From Bacteroidetes bacterium MedPE-SWsnd-G2 (GTDB taxonomy: Bacteria > Bacteroidota > Bacteroidia > Flavobacteriales > Flavobacteriaceae): a stretch of DNA of 64,000 nt. The notes under the pieces were generated by a model. The model worked only from the letters and a program-made list of their open reading frames with translations. It was not told the DNA's origin and searched no databases. The stretch spans positions 1 to 64,000 of the forward strand of contig MPDE01000002.1 of assembly GCA_001874335.1 (NCBI GenBank), in the 5' to 3' direction. The position numbers were made by a program, and so were the translations under genes. This document shows positions 26,085 through 34,961 of this stretch, piece by piece; the stretch's first letter is position 1; the number at the start of each line of letters is the position of its first letter.

Positions 26085-27662
26085 CTACTTGGCAATATTC
26101 ACTGCTCTCGTTTCTCTAATTACTGTAACTTTTACCTGTCCAGGATAAGTCATATCAGTTTGAATTTTTTGCGATATTTCAAAAGATAAACTTGCTGCCT
26201 TATCATCAGATACTTTTTCACTTTCAACAATTACACGAAGTTCTCTACCTGCTTGAATTGCGTAAGCTTTTTTAACACCTGTAAATCCAAATGCAACATC
26301 TTCAAGATCTTTTAATCGTTGGATATAAGAATCTAATACTTGACGTCTTGCACCAGGTCTCGCTCCAGAAATGGCATCACAAACTTGTACTACAGGAGCC
26401 AATAGTGTTTTCATTTCAATTTCATCGTGGTGAGCTCCAATGGCGTTACATACTTCTTTCTTCTCTCCATATTTTTCAGCCCATTGCATACCTAAAATAG
26501 CATGTGGTGTTTCCATATCGGCTTCAGTATCTGGCACTTTACCTATATCATGTAATAAACCTGCACGCTTAGCTAATTTAGGGTTTAAGCCTAATTCAGC
26601 TGCCATAACTCCACAAAGTTTAGCTACCTCTCTCGAGTGCTGCAGTAAGTTTTGGCCGTATGATGATCTATATTTCATGCGCCCAACCATTTTTATCAAT
26701 TCTGGATGTAAACCATGAATACCTAAGTCAATTACTGTACGTTTTCCAACCTCAATAATCTCTTGCTCTATTTTTTTACGAGTTTTATTAACAACCTCTT
26801 CAATTCGAGCTGGATGAATTCTACCATCAGTCACTAATTTATGAAGTGATAAACGCGCCACTTCTCTTCTTACCGAATCAAAACAAGATAATATAATTGC
26901 TTCTGGCGTGTCATCAACAATAATCTCAACTCCCGTAGCAGCTTCAATTGCTCTAATGTTTCTACCTTCTCTACCAATAATTCGACCCTTAACATCATCA
27001 GACTCAATGTTGAATACGGAAACACAATTGTCTATTGCTTCTTCTGTACCAATGCGTTGAATGGTATTAATAATAATCTTTTTGGCTTCTTGTTGCGCCG
27101 TAAGTTTCGCTTCTTCTACCGTATCTTGTACAAATGCCATAGCATCTGTCTTAGCTTCGTTTTTAAGCGACTCTACTAACTGATTTTTTGCTTCTTCAGC
27201 AGATAACCCAGAAATGACTTCTAATTGCTGAATTTGGCGTTTATGAGCCTTTTCAGTCTCATCTTGCTTCTTTTCTAAAAATTCTAAACGGTAGTTGTAA
27301 TCTTTAATTTTAGCTTCAACCTCTTTATTAACATTTTTAGATTTAGCTAATTCACTTGAAACCTGAGATTCTTTGTCTCTCGTTCTTTTTTCGGCTTCAG
27401 CCATTTTTTTATCACGAGCCAAAATCACTTTTTCGTGTTCTGCTTTTAACTCGATAAACTTTTCTTTTGCTTGAAGTATTTTATCTTTTTTCAGAGCTTC
27501 GCCGTCGATTTTAGCCTTTTTAATCAGCGTACTCGCTTCATCTTGTGCCGACTTAATAAGCTGGGATGCATTGTTCTTTTCTCTTGATTTTGCCATCAAA
27601 AGACCAATCCCCGCACCTATTACCAGCGCTCCAACAATCATTATAATTGTAGTTGTATCCAT
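26085..27662 (-). CDS. rny: Ribonuclease Y
   Basis: 525 residues: N-terminal membrane anchor (about 5-20), long coiled coil with many Lys/Glu (about 25-190), KH domain ([21 protein letters not shown]), and HD domain (LLHDIGK, then GAHHDE). RNase Y is a membrane-bound endonuclease that starts mRNA decay. The end [15 protein letters not shown] is typical. The gene follows the zapA/6S RNA region on the same strand; the 6S RNA terminator-like U run lies about 20 nt upstream of the ATG, so rny is expressed by read-through or from a promoter inside that region. Confidence 0.97.
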   Translation of the reverse strand: MDTTTIIMIVGALVIGAGIGLLMAKSREKNNASQLIKSAQDEASTLIKKAKIDGEALKKDKILQAKEKFIELKAEHEKVILARDKKMAEAEKRTRDKESQVSSELAKSKNVNKEVEAKIKDYNYRLEFLEKKQDETEKAHKRQIQQLEVISGLSAEEAKNQLVESLKNEAKTDAMAFVQDTVEEAKLTAQQEAKKIIINTIQRIGTEEAIDNCVSVFNIESDDVKGRIIGREGRNIRAIEAATGVEIIVDDTPEAIILSCFDSVRREVARLSLHKLVTDGRIHPARIEEVVNKTRKKIEQEIIEVGKRTVIDLGIHGLHPELIKMVGRMKYRSSYGQNLLQHSREVAKLCGVMAAELGLNPKLAKRAGLLHDIGKVPDTEADMETPHAILGMQWAEKYGEKKEVCNAIGAHHDEIEMKTLLAPVVQVCDAISGARPGARRQVLDSYIQRLKDLEDVAFGFTGVKKAYAIQAGRELRVIVESEKVSDDKAASLSFEISQKIQTDMTYPGQVKVTVIRETRAVNIAK

Positions 27663-27681
27663 AATTTAAATTAATTTATAT

Positions 27682-27851
27682 AAAAAAGCCTACATCAGTT
27701 TCGAATTCTGTATAAACTCCTTAAAAACAAGTTTAGGGCTAACAAGCTGATCAAAAATCTGCTCAAAATGGCAGCTCGATTTTACAACTTAAACTCACCC
27801 TTTTTAAAGAATTAACGTTGAGTTTATCAAAAAATAATAACTAATGTAGGC
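27682..27851 (-). ncRNA. ssrS: Probable 6S RNA (6S-Flavo type)
   Basis: The 219-bp gap between zapA and rny has the layout of 6S RNA on the minus strand. The ends pair: GCCTACAT-x-AGTT (5' end at 27851) with AACT-x-ATGTAGGC, twelve pairs with one mismatch. Inside are a large open bubble, a small side hairpin (TAAACT/AGTTTA, about 27712-27735) and a central arm with GAGCTG / CAGCTT (about 27745-27777). A run of six T follows the closing stem (27687-27682). 6S RNA mimics an open promoter and binds RNA polymerase. Position next to zapA mirrors ssrS in gammaproteobacteria. Identification rests on fold and context, not on a covariance search. Confidence 0.7.
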
Positions 27852-27881
27852 AGTAACCTTTTTTTATTTTAAAGAACGTTT

Positions 27882-28175
27882 TTACGAGACTAAATGCAAA
27901 GCCAAAAGATCATTAAGTGATTTTAATTTTCCTTGAACTTCGTCATTTATTTGTGCATTATCTATTCCTTTTTGTTCTACTTGAGAAGCAAATTGCAAGG
28001 CGCACATCGCCAACACATCTTGTTTATCTCGTACGGAATAATTTTGCTCAAATTGATTTATCATATTTTCAATCTTCTTAGCAGCTTTTCTTAAGCCCTC
28101 TTCTTGATTGGGCGCTATAGTTAAAGGATATACCCTATTAGCTATAGATAGTTTTATTTTTAGCTGGTCTGACAT
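27882..28175 (-). CDS. zapA: Cell division protein ZapA
   Basis: 97 residues. ZapA binds FtsZ and bundles filaments at mid-cell. The N-terminal globular part (KLSIANRVYPLTIAPNQEEGLRKAA split over residues 7-31) and the C-terminal coiled coil (VLAMCALQFASQVEQKG) match the family. The gene begins 18 bp after the coiled-coil protein gene upstream and is followed by the probable 6S RNA, so a small division-plus-RNA operon is likely. Confidence 0.92.
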   Translation of the reverse strand: MSDQLKIKLSIANRVYPLTIAPNQEEGLRKAAKKIENMINQFEQNYSVRDKQDVLAMCALQFASQVEQKGIDNAQINDEVQGKLKSLNDLLALHLVS

Positions 28176-28193
28176 TAAATATAATACTTCAAA

Positions 28194-28484
28194 TTATTCA
28201 GATAATTGTGCAATACAATGATCTATATCTTTTATTAATGTATTTATTTTGAGCTTTGTCTCTCTTTTATCTTCATTACTGCCCAATATTGTATTTGCAA
28301 TTTTCAGTGATTCATATTTTTCAATCCAAGAACTTTTTTCTTCTTGTAGTTGAATATTACTCATTTGAAGTTCTGACAATTCTTTAGAAATTTCAAGGTT
28401 GGTTTGCTTTAAAACTTCCATTTTGTGCAAAACCTCATGAATTTTAGATTCTAATGAAAAAACAACTTCTTCAATGTTACTCAT
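28194..28484 (-). CDS. Small coiled-coil protein upstream of zapA (ZapB-like in build)
   Basis: 96 residues, almost entirely coiled coil (heptads from about 5 to 90: VFSLESKIHEVLHKMEVLK, then ISKELSELQMSNIQLQEEK), cytoplasmic, no Cys. It directly precedes zapA by 18 bp under a common promoter. By length, fold and position it could be a ZapB-like partner that links ZapA to other division factors, but no clear sequence signature supports this; the name is an inference. Confidence 0.75.
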   Translation of the reverse strand: MSNIEEVVFSLESKIHEVLHKMEVLKQTNLEISKELSELQMSNIQLQEEKSSWIEKYESLKIANTILGSNEDKRETKLKINTLIKDIDHCIAQLSE

Positions 28485-28508
28485 TTACAAATTTCAATAC
28501 TGATTGAA

Positions 28509-28540
28509 CAAAGTTAACATACCAAATGAAAAATCACAAT
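28509..28540 (-). promoter_or_regulatory. Predicted promoter of the coiled-coil/zapA operon
   Basis: Minus strand TAACTTTG (28516-28509) fits TAnnTTTG; ATTG (28540-28537) lies 20 nt upstream. Predicted start near 28503, about 19 nt before the first ATG. Confidence 0.5.
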
Positions 28541-28615
28541 TGTTTTACAATAATTTTTAATTTTATTACTTATAGTATTAATATCGCATAAATGCAGGCT
28601 ATTTGGGCATTTTGC

Positions 28616-28646
28616 TTTGATGCTAATCTGCAAATTAATACATTCG
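28616..28646 (+). promoter_or_regulatory. Predicted promoter of the M23 peptidase gene
   Basis: TTTG (28616-28619), exactly 19 nt, then TACATTCG (28639-28646), one base from TAnnTTTG. Start predicted near 28652, 11 nt before the ATG at 28663. Confidence 0.5.
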
Positions 28647-28662
28647 TTTTATAATGTAATTT

Positions 28663-30348
28663 ATGAAAAAACTTTTCATTGCACTTCTCATTTCCCAAGC
28701 TTGTTACGCTCAAGTTGAGTATCCCCAAGACTATTTTAGAAGTCCGTTAGATATTCAATTGGTACTTTCAGGAACCTTTGGCGAATTAAGGTCCAATCAT
28801 TTTCATTCTGGAATGGATATTAAAACGCAACAAACACAGGGTTTACGAGTATATACTGCCGCACATGGTTATGTCAGTAGAATTAAAATATCACATTATG
28901 GTTATGGTAAAGCTCTATACGTTACACATCCTAATGGTTACACCACGGTTTATGCGCATTTAAAACGATTTAATGATAAAATTGAAGCTTATATCAAAAA
29001 GAGGCAATATGAAAAAGAATCGTTTGAGATTGAACTTTTTCCAAAACCAAGTGAGCTTTTAGTCGGCGCAGATGAAATCATTGCCTTTTCAGGTAATACT
29101 GGAGGATCGGCTGGTCCACATTTACATTTTGAAATAAGGGACAATCAGGAGCGGCCTATTAATCCAATGTATTTCGGATTAACTGTTAAGGACACAAAAC
29201 CGCCAAGTGTTCTTGGTGTTTATGCCTACCCAATAGGAGACAGTTCGCATATTAATCAAAAATCAGTAAAGACAGAATTAAGATTGATACCTGAAGGTCA
29301 TGGTGATTTTTCGGTTGAAAAAATTGATGCTTATGGCGAAATTGGTTTTGGAGTTATTTCCCATGATCGGCAAGACATGGCTTCCAACAAAAATGGAGTT
29401 TCAAAATTAGAAAGTTTTTATAATGGCAATAGAAATTTTGAAATGGATTTTAGAAGATTTTCCTTCGATGAAACCAAGCACATTAATAGGTTTATTGATT
29501 TTGAAGTGTATAAAAGGAATAAAAAAAGGATTCAGAAGTTATTCGTTGAAGACAACAATCCCCTTTCAATGTATTCCAACGTTGATCAAAGGGGAATTAT
29601 TAAAGTAGAAGATAGTACTTCGACTATTTACAAAATTAGAATTAGTGATTTTAATCGAAATGATTCTTGGATAACCATTCCTATAAACGGAAAACCTTCA
29701 GACTCTATTGTAACTAAATTGCAGCCTTCAGAAAAGCATTATTTATATGCTGCTCAAACCAACTATTTGGAAGGTAAAAACTTCTCAGTCTCTATTCCAA
29801 GTAACAGTTTATATGAGGATACTTTTATAGAATTTGAAGAACACAATGATACACTCTTTTTTCATAAAGACGTTATTCCTATGCAAAAAAGTTTCACTAT
29901 AAATTATAATCTAAACCACTATAAATCAGAAGATAAAAGCAACTTGTTTATAGCGAAACTTTATGGTTATTATCAGCGAATGAGTTATGTTAGAACGACA
30001 AGAAAGGGAGATACATTAACTGCAAGAACTAAATCATTAGGGAATTTTGTAATTGGAAAAGATGATACGGCTCCTGTAATAAAACCCATCAACTTTAATG
30101 ACGGTAAATGGCTAAGTAAATACCGTTATTTAAAAGTGAAAATTTCGGATGACCTATCTGGTATTAGTAATTACAGGGCAACCGTTAATGGTGAGTGGAT
30201 TTTAATGGAATATGATTATAAAACAGGTCTCCTAATTCACGATTTTAACGATAATAAAATTTCAGAAACTAAAAATAATTTGAAAATAATTGTAACCGAT
30301 AATGTTGGAAATAGTTCTACATTTGAAGCAAGCTTTTTCAGAAAATAA
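28663..30348 (+). CDS. M23 family (LytM-type) metallopeptidase
   Basis: 561 residues, signal peptide about 1-16 (ending CYAQ). The LytM zinc-peptidase domain is at the N-terminus: zinc ligands His48 and Asp52 (HSGMDIKT) and His155, catalytic His153 in GPHLHFEIRD, and His99 in the YAHLKR segment. It is thus a likely active peptidoglycan endopeptidase in the periplasm. The following 400 residues are beta-rich with no domain I can name. It is unusual that the catalytic domain is N-terminal; most M23 proteins have it at the C-terminus. The TonB-dependent receptor begins 13 bp downstream and is probably co-transcribed. Confidence 0.9.
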   Translation: MKKLFIALLISQACYAQVEYPQDYFRSPLDIQLVLSGTFGELRSNHFHSGMDIKTQQTQGLRVYTAAHGYVSRIKISHYGYGKALYVTHPNGYTTVYAHLKRFNDKIEAYIKKRQYEKESFEIELFPKPSELLVGADEIIAFSGNTGGSAGPHLHFEIRDNQERPINPMYFGLTVKDTKPPSVLGVYAYPIGDSSHINQKSVKTELRLIPEGHGDFSVEKIDAYGEIGFGVISHDRQDMASNKNGVSKLESFYNGNRNFEMDFRRFSFDETKHINRFIDFEVYKRNKKRIQKLFVEDNNPLSMYSNVDQRGIIKVEDSTSTIYKIRISDFNRNDSWITIPINGKPSDSIVTKLQPSEKHYLYAAQTNYLEGKNFSVSIPSNSLYEDTFIEFEEHNDTLFFHKDVIPMQKSFTINYNLNHYKSEDKSNLFIAKLYGYYQRMSYVRTTRKGDTLTARTKSLGNFVIGKDDTAPVIKPINFNDGKWLSKYRYLKVKISDDLSGISNYRATVNGEWILMEYDYKTGLLIHDFNDNKISETKNNLKIIVTDNVGNSSTFEASFFRK

Positions 30349-30361
30349 AACCAATTAAGAC

Positions 30362-32827
30362 TTGAAACCACTTAAACTACTTATATATCTTGTATTCAGC
30401 TGCTTTTCTCTGACTATTGCTGCACAGACAGCAACAATTAAAGGGGTAATTTTAGATGACGCGAATTCACCCTTAGCAGATGTCAATATCTCGTATTTGG
30501 AAGATGGAACCAAATCAAATGAAAATGGGTTTTATCTGTTAAAAATTCCGGCAAACAAGGAAATCACTTTAACGTTTAGCCATATTTCTCATAAAAGTGT
30601 GACTATTACTTTAAACCTGAAAAATGGGCAAGAATACGAGTTCAATCCTGTTTTAGATTTAAATATTGAGCAATTTGCAACGGTAGTTATTGATGGTAAT
30701 CAAAGAAAGGCAATTGAGGGTGTTACCTCTGTCTCCCCGGCTGTATTAAGAACTATTAAAGGTGCACAACCAGGAATTGAAAATATTATTAAAACATTAC
30801 CTGGTGTAAATTCTTCAAATGAATTAAGCACACAGTATTCAGTGCGTGGAGGTAACTTTGATGAAAATCTTGTTTACGTAAATGAAATTGAAGTTTACCG
30901 ACCTTTTTTAATTAGATCGGGACAACAAGAAGGATTAAGCTTTGTGAATAGTGACTTAGTTCAGAATGTAGATTTTTCTGCGGGTGGCTTCCAATCTAAA
31001 TACGGAGATAAACTTTCTTCGGTTTTGGATATAACTTATAGAAATCCGGTTCAATTTGGAGTTAGGGCCGATTTGAGTTTATTAGGCGGAAGTATTTCTG
31101 CCGAAGGCACATCAAAGGATTCTAAGTTCTCAGGAATTGTTGGTTTGCGTTATAGAAATAATTCATTAGTGCTAAACTCATTAGAAACAGACAGTAACGT
31201 AGAACCTGAATTTGGTGATGTTCAAACTTACCTTACCTATAATTTTAGTGATAAATTTCAATTAGGATTTTTGGGTAACATATCAATTAACGATTACAAA
31301 TTTCAACCCAAAACACGACAAACTAATTTTGGTACCATTGACAATCCTTTGGCTTTACTGGTGTTTTATGAGGGGCAAGAGAAAGACCAATATCAAACGT
31401 ATTTTGGCGCGTTAAAAGCATCTTACGAGCTTTCTGAACGTGTAAACCTAAAACTAATAGCTTCAGCCTATCACACCTTAGAAGAAGAGTATTATGATAT
31501 TTTGGCACAATACAGATTAGGTGAAGTAAACTCAAATATCGGAGATGAAAATCTTGGAGAAGTAGAATTTAGTGAAGGGATTGGTTCCCAACTTACTCAT
31601 GGTAGAAATGATTTGGATGCGTTTATTAGTACTGTAGAATTTAAGGGAGATTATTCAAAAGATGAAATTCTTGTTGAATGGGCTTTAAAATATTCTAACG
31701 AGAACATTAGAGACCGATTGGTAGAATGGGAAGTAGTTGATTCTGCTGGTTTCAGTATTAATCCGCCCTATGTTGATGGATTCAATAACCAACCTTACGA
31801 ACCTTACACAGGTCCTTTAGTTCCTTTTTCAAATGTGAGATCAACAAATGATGTGACCATAGACCGAGTACAAGCCTATGCGCAATGGAGCAAACAAACC
31901 GAATGGGCTGATGGTGCCGAAGTATTTTATAACCTTGGAGCAAGAATGCATTATTGGAATGTTTCTGGTGATGGTGTGACTTCTAATGGTCAAGCTGTTT
32001 TTAGTCCCAGAGGGCAATTTGCCATTAAACCTAATTGGAAAAAGGATATGCTTTTTAGGCTATCCGGCGGATTGTATTACCAACCACCTTTTTATAGAGA
32101 GTTAAGAGATTCTGCAGGAACAGTTAATCCTAATGTAAAAGCGCAGCAATCTATTCATGTTGTATTGGGTAACGATTATAGCTTTGAAATGTGGGACAGA
32201 CCGTTTAAGTTAGTTTCTGAAGCCTATTATAAAAACATGTCTGATGTCAATCCGTATACATTAGAAAATGTTAGAATACGTTATGCGGCCAATAATAATG
32301 CTAAAGCTTACGCCTACGGATTAGATTTACGATTAAATGGAGAGTTTGTTCCTGGAACTGAATCTTGGTTTAGTTTTGGATACCTTAAAACAGAAGAAAA
32401 CATAAACGACCAAGGTTATATTGCAAGGCCAACCGACCAAAGACTAAAATTTGGTGTATTGTTTCAGGATTATGTGCCTAAAATGCCATACATAAAAATG
32501 TACCTTAATTTAGTTTATAACACTGGATTACCTGGTGGTTCGCCAAGTTACGCGAGTCCATATGATTATCAGACCCGTTTAAGAGATTACAGAAGGGCTG
32601 ATTTAGGGTTGTCATATGAGATTGTCGGAGGAAAAAGAACCTTTGAATCTGGCTGGAAAAAACCATTTAAGGAGCTTAACTTAGGATTTGAGATTTTCAA
32701 TATGTTTGATAATCAAAATTCAATTACAAACACTTGGGTTAGGGATGTGTATTCAAAACGACAATATGCCATTCCAAACTTTTTAACACCAAGAGTGTTT
32801 AATGTTAGGCTTTCAATGAAATTTTAA
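30362..32827 (+). CDS. TonB-dependent receptor with carboxypeptidase-regulatory-like domain
   Basis: 821 residues. Signal peptide about 1-20 (ending IAAQ), carboxypeptidase-regulatory-like domain (about 22-110), plug (VSPAVLRTIKGAQPGIENII, YSVRGGNFDENLVYVNEIEVY), then a 22-stranded outer-membrane barrel ending RVFNVRLSMKF. The start is TTG (30362): an in-frame stop is two codons upstream and no ATG gives a signal peptide. Substrate unknown; no SusD gene is adjacent, so it is not a typical polysaccharide locus. It ends with a 4-bp convergent overlap with the cysteine desulfurase gene. Confidence 0.93.
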   Translation: MKPLKLLIYLVFSCFSLTIAAQTATIKGVILDDANSPLADVNISYLEDGTKSNENGFYLLKIPANKEITLTFSHISHKSVTITLNLKNGQEYEFNPVLDLNIEQFATVVIDGNQRKAIEGVTSVSPAVLRTIKGAQPGIENIIKTLPGVNSSNELSTQYSVRGGNFDENLVYVNEIEVYRPFLIRSGQQEGLSFVNSDLVQNVDFSAGGFQSKYGDKLSSVLDITYRNPVQFGVRADLSLLGGSISAEGTSKDSKFSGIVGLRYRNNSLVLNSLETDSNVEPEFGDVQTYLTYNFSDKFQLGFLGNISINDYKFQPKTRQTNFGTIDNPLALLVFYEGQEKDQYQTYFGALKASYELSERVNLKLIASAYHTLEEEYYDILAQYRLGEVNSNIGDENLGEVEFSEGIGSQLTHGRNDLDAFISTVEFKGDYSKDEILVEWALKYSNENIRDRLVEWEVVDSAGFSINPPYVDGFNNQPYEPYTGPLVPFSNVRSTNDVTIDRVQAYAQWSKQTEWADGAEVFYNLGARMHYWNVSGDGVTSNGQAVFSPRGQFAIKPNWKKDMLFRLSGGLYYQPPFYRELRDSAGTVNPNVKAQQSIHVVLGNDYSFEMWDRPFKLVSEAYYKNMSDVNPYTLENVRIRYAANNNAKAYAYGLDLRLNGEFVPGTESWFSFGYLKTEENINDQGYIARPTDQRLKFGVLFQDYVPKMPYIKMYLNLVYNTGLPGGSPSYASPYDYQTRLRDYRRADLGLSYEIVGGKRTFESGWKKPFKELNLGFEIFNMFDNQNSITNTWVRDVYSKRQYAIPNFLTPRVFNVRLSMKF

Positions 32828-33966
32828 GAGGCAAATTCTTTTAGCACAGAAACAACATAATCAATTTCATCTTTAGTATTGAATTTCGAAAGTGAAAACC
32901 GAACAGAAGGCTTAACTAAATTTTCGCTATTTACAACTTCGTTCAAAACATGAGAACCTTGGTTACTCCCACTCTGACATGCACTTCCTCTAGAGCAAGC
33001 AATACCTTTTAAATCTAACTGAAACTGCAACATTCCAGCTTTGTCAGGTGCTATGGGTAAACAAGTATTTATCACAGTATATGTACTTTGATTTAATTCT
33101 CCACTAAACCCATTAAAACTAACTCCAGGCAAAGCACTCATTAAAGATGCTATGAAATACTGTTTCAAATCTGTGATATTCTCCTCATCTTCTTCAAGAT
33201 GGTCATAAGCTTTTTCCAAAGCCAAGTTCATTCCTACTATATTATGTATCGATTCGGTCCCTGCTCTCAATCCTCTCTCCTGCTCTCCACCAAAAATTAA
33301 TGGTTTTAACCCCGAATTCTTTCTAATAAAAGCAAAACCCACACCTTTTGGACCATGAAATTTATGAGCACTTGCTGCAAAATAATCAATTGGGGTTTCA
33401 GTGACATCAATTTTGTAATGCCCAACAGATTGAACAGTATCAGAATGAAAAAGTGCATTATATTTTTTTGATAAAACTACTGCTCTTTGTAAATCCAATT
33501 TATTCCCTATTTCATTATTGATATGCATCAAAGTAACAATAGCTTTTGAATGCTGACTCAACAATTCTTCTAAATGCTTAAAATCAATTCCTCCATGTTC
33601 TAATAGATTTACATATTGAACATTTACGTCATATTCACGCTGCAGCTGCTCCGCAGTATGAAGAACCGCATGATGCTCAATTTTTGATGTTATAATGGTA
33701 TTTATTCCCAAGTCTCTAACAGCGCTTCTTAAACATAAATTATCAGCCTCAGTTCCACCAGAAGTAAATACTATTTCTGAAGCTTGAGCGTTAAAATGTT
33801 TAGCAATTTGCTTTCTTGATTGCTCCATTAATGCTTTTGCAGAGCGCCCAAAACCATGTGATGACGATGGGTTACCGTAGTTATTTGTTAATGTTTTGGA
33901 CATTATTTCTACAACCTCAGGCAATAATTGAGTTGTTGCGGCGCTATCAAAATAAACTTGTTTCAT
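32824..33966 (-). CDS. Cysteine desulfurase (IscS/NifS-like)
   Basis: 380 residues, PLP enzyme of fold type I. The PLP Lys is Lys202 (SAHKFHGPKG) and the catalytic Cys is Cys330 (CSRGSACQSG); HSDTVQSVGH and FTSGGTEADN are also typical. It releases sulfur from cysteine for Fe-S cluster or tRNA sulfur assembly. No isc or suf gene lies next to it, so the acceptor is not known; a tRNA-thiolation role is possible. A -7 box lies only a few bases before the ATG. The stop overlaps the TonB receptor stop by 4 bp. Confidence 0.93.
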   Translation of the reverse strand: MKQVYFDSAATTQLLPEVVEIMSKTLTNNYGNPSSSHGFGRSAKALMEQSRKQIAKHFNAQASEIVFTSGGTEADNLCLRSAVRDLGINTIITSKIEHHAVLHTAEQLQREYDVNVQYVNLLEHGGIDFKHLEELLSQHSKAIVTLMHINNEIGNKLDLQRAVVLSKKYNALFHSDTVQSVGHYKIDVTETPIDYFAASAHKFHGPKGVGFAFIRKNSGLKPLIFGGEQERGLRAGTESIHNIVGMNLALEKAYDHLEEDEENITDLKQYFIASLMSALPGVSFNGFSGELNQSTYTVINTCLPIAPDKAGMLQFQLDLKGIACSRGSACQSGSNQGSHVLNEVVNSENLVKPSVRFSLSKFNTKDEIDYVVSVLKEFAS

Positions 33967-33971
33967 AGCTG

Positions 33972-33979
33972 CAAAAATA
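33972..33979 (-). promoter_or_regulatory. Predicted -7 element of the cysteine desulfurase gene
   Basis: Minus strand TATTTTTG fits TAnnTTTG. It lies so close to the ATG at 33966 that the transcript would be leaderless or nearly so. No matching -33 TTTG. Confidence 0.35.
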
Positions 33980-34006
33980 GACCAAATAAAATTATTTTGA
34001 AGAAGC

Positions 34007-34037
34007 TATGTTATAAATATTGAATCCATTACTTTTG
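34007..34037 (+). promoter_or_regulatory. Predicted promoter of the acidic lipoprotein gene
   Basis: TATG (34007-34010), 19 nt, then TACTTTTG (34030-34037). The start near 34043 lies 12 nt before the ATG at 34056 and rules out the upstream TTG. Confidence 0.5.
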
Positions 34038-34055
34038 TTTTTAAACCCAATAATA

Positions 34056-34961
34056 ATGCGCAAATTCTTAAGTGTCCTTTGTTTAGCTTTCGTCATCAAC
34101 TCTTGTGATGATGGAGATATAGTTTTCGTTGAATTTAATTTTGACGGCACTTTTGAAACTTGTGGAGAATTAGTGTTTTATGATACTAAAGAAGAACCTT
34201 TTGAATCTCTTTCGCTGCAAATTACTTCTCCAGCGTTAACCGAAGCCGATTTACTTAATGTGGATGCAGATGGCATTTTTGAAACCTCGAGATCAATAAA
34301 TGGCACCACAAACACATTTAATTATAGAACCTATAATTTAGAACCAGTGAACCTGTTTTGTAATGATGTTCCGCCTTCTAACATTGAAATCATTACTGAT
34401 TTATCTAGCACAAGCGGTACTGCATATATAAAAACAATTTTGTTGGAAGATGATAATGATGGTATTCCTGCGGAAATGGAAGATCTAAATGGAAATGGTG
34501 ATTTAAATGATGATGATTCTGATAATGATGGAATTCCAAATTATATTGATGCCGATGATGATGGAGATAATGTGTTAACTGCTGACGAGGACAGTAATGA
34601 CGATGATGATGACAACCCGTTTACAAATCCGTTAGATTCTGATAACGATGGCACTCCAGATTATTTAGATAACGATGATGATGGAGATGGCGTTTTAACA
34701 CGAAACGAAGAAAACTTTTCACAAGACGAAAACCCTTTAAACGATATTACAGATTTACAATCGGGTCCCGACTTTCTAAACCCTGAAGTAAACACTATGG
34801 TGGCAGCAACCGCATTTAGACCACATGGGATTGCAATGGAATTCACAACAACATTAACTGTAACCGAATTAGACTCGGAGTCTATTACAATTGACGAATT
34901 TGATTTTGGCACTCGAGTTCTAACAGATAATAGAATTGTTACTCCGGATTTTGTAGATTAA
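34056..34961 (+). CDS. Acidic lipoprotein with thrombospondin type 3-like calcium repeats
   Basis: 301 residues from ATG 34056 (MRKFLSVLCLAFVINSC). After the Cys come DDGD residues, which resemble the surface lipoprotein export signal of Bacteroidota. The centre (about 135-225) is a run of Asp-rich repeats of the form DxDxDGxxDxxD: DDDNDGIPAEMED, DSDNDGIPNYID, DADDDGDNVLTADED, DSDNDGTPDYLDNDDDGDG. These are TSP3-like calcium-binding loops, which usually form a rigid stalk. The flanks have no recognised domain. A surface-exposed calcium-bound spacer or adhesin is likely. Ends directly next to the converging Smr gene. Confidence 0.8.
   Translation: MRKFLSVLCLAFVINSCDDGDIVFVEFNFDGTFETCGELVFYDTKEEPFESLSLQITSPALTEADLLNVDADGIFETSRSINGTTNTFNYRTYNLEPVNLFCNDVPPSNIEIITDLSSTSGTAYIKTILLEDDNDGIPAEMEDLNGNGDLNDDDSDNDGIPNYIDADDDGDNVLTADEDSNDDDDDNPFTNPLDSDNDGTPDYLDNDDDGDGVLTRNEENFSQDENPLNDITDLQSGPDFLNPEVNTMVAATAFRPHGIAMEFTTTLTVTELDSESITIDEFDFGTRVLTDNRIVTPDFVD

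Noticed and set aside
27682-27851. 6S-like fold read on the plus strand
   Set aside because: The end stem is symmetric, but the T run adjoins the stem only on the minus strand, and both flanking genes are on that strand.
34470-34740. Asp-codon repeats as a DNA-level tandem repeat or CRISPR-like array
   Set aside because: The similarity comes from GAT/GAC codons of calcium-binding loops; unit lengths vary and there are no spacers.
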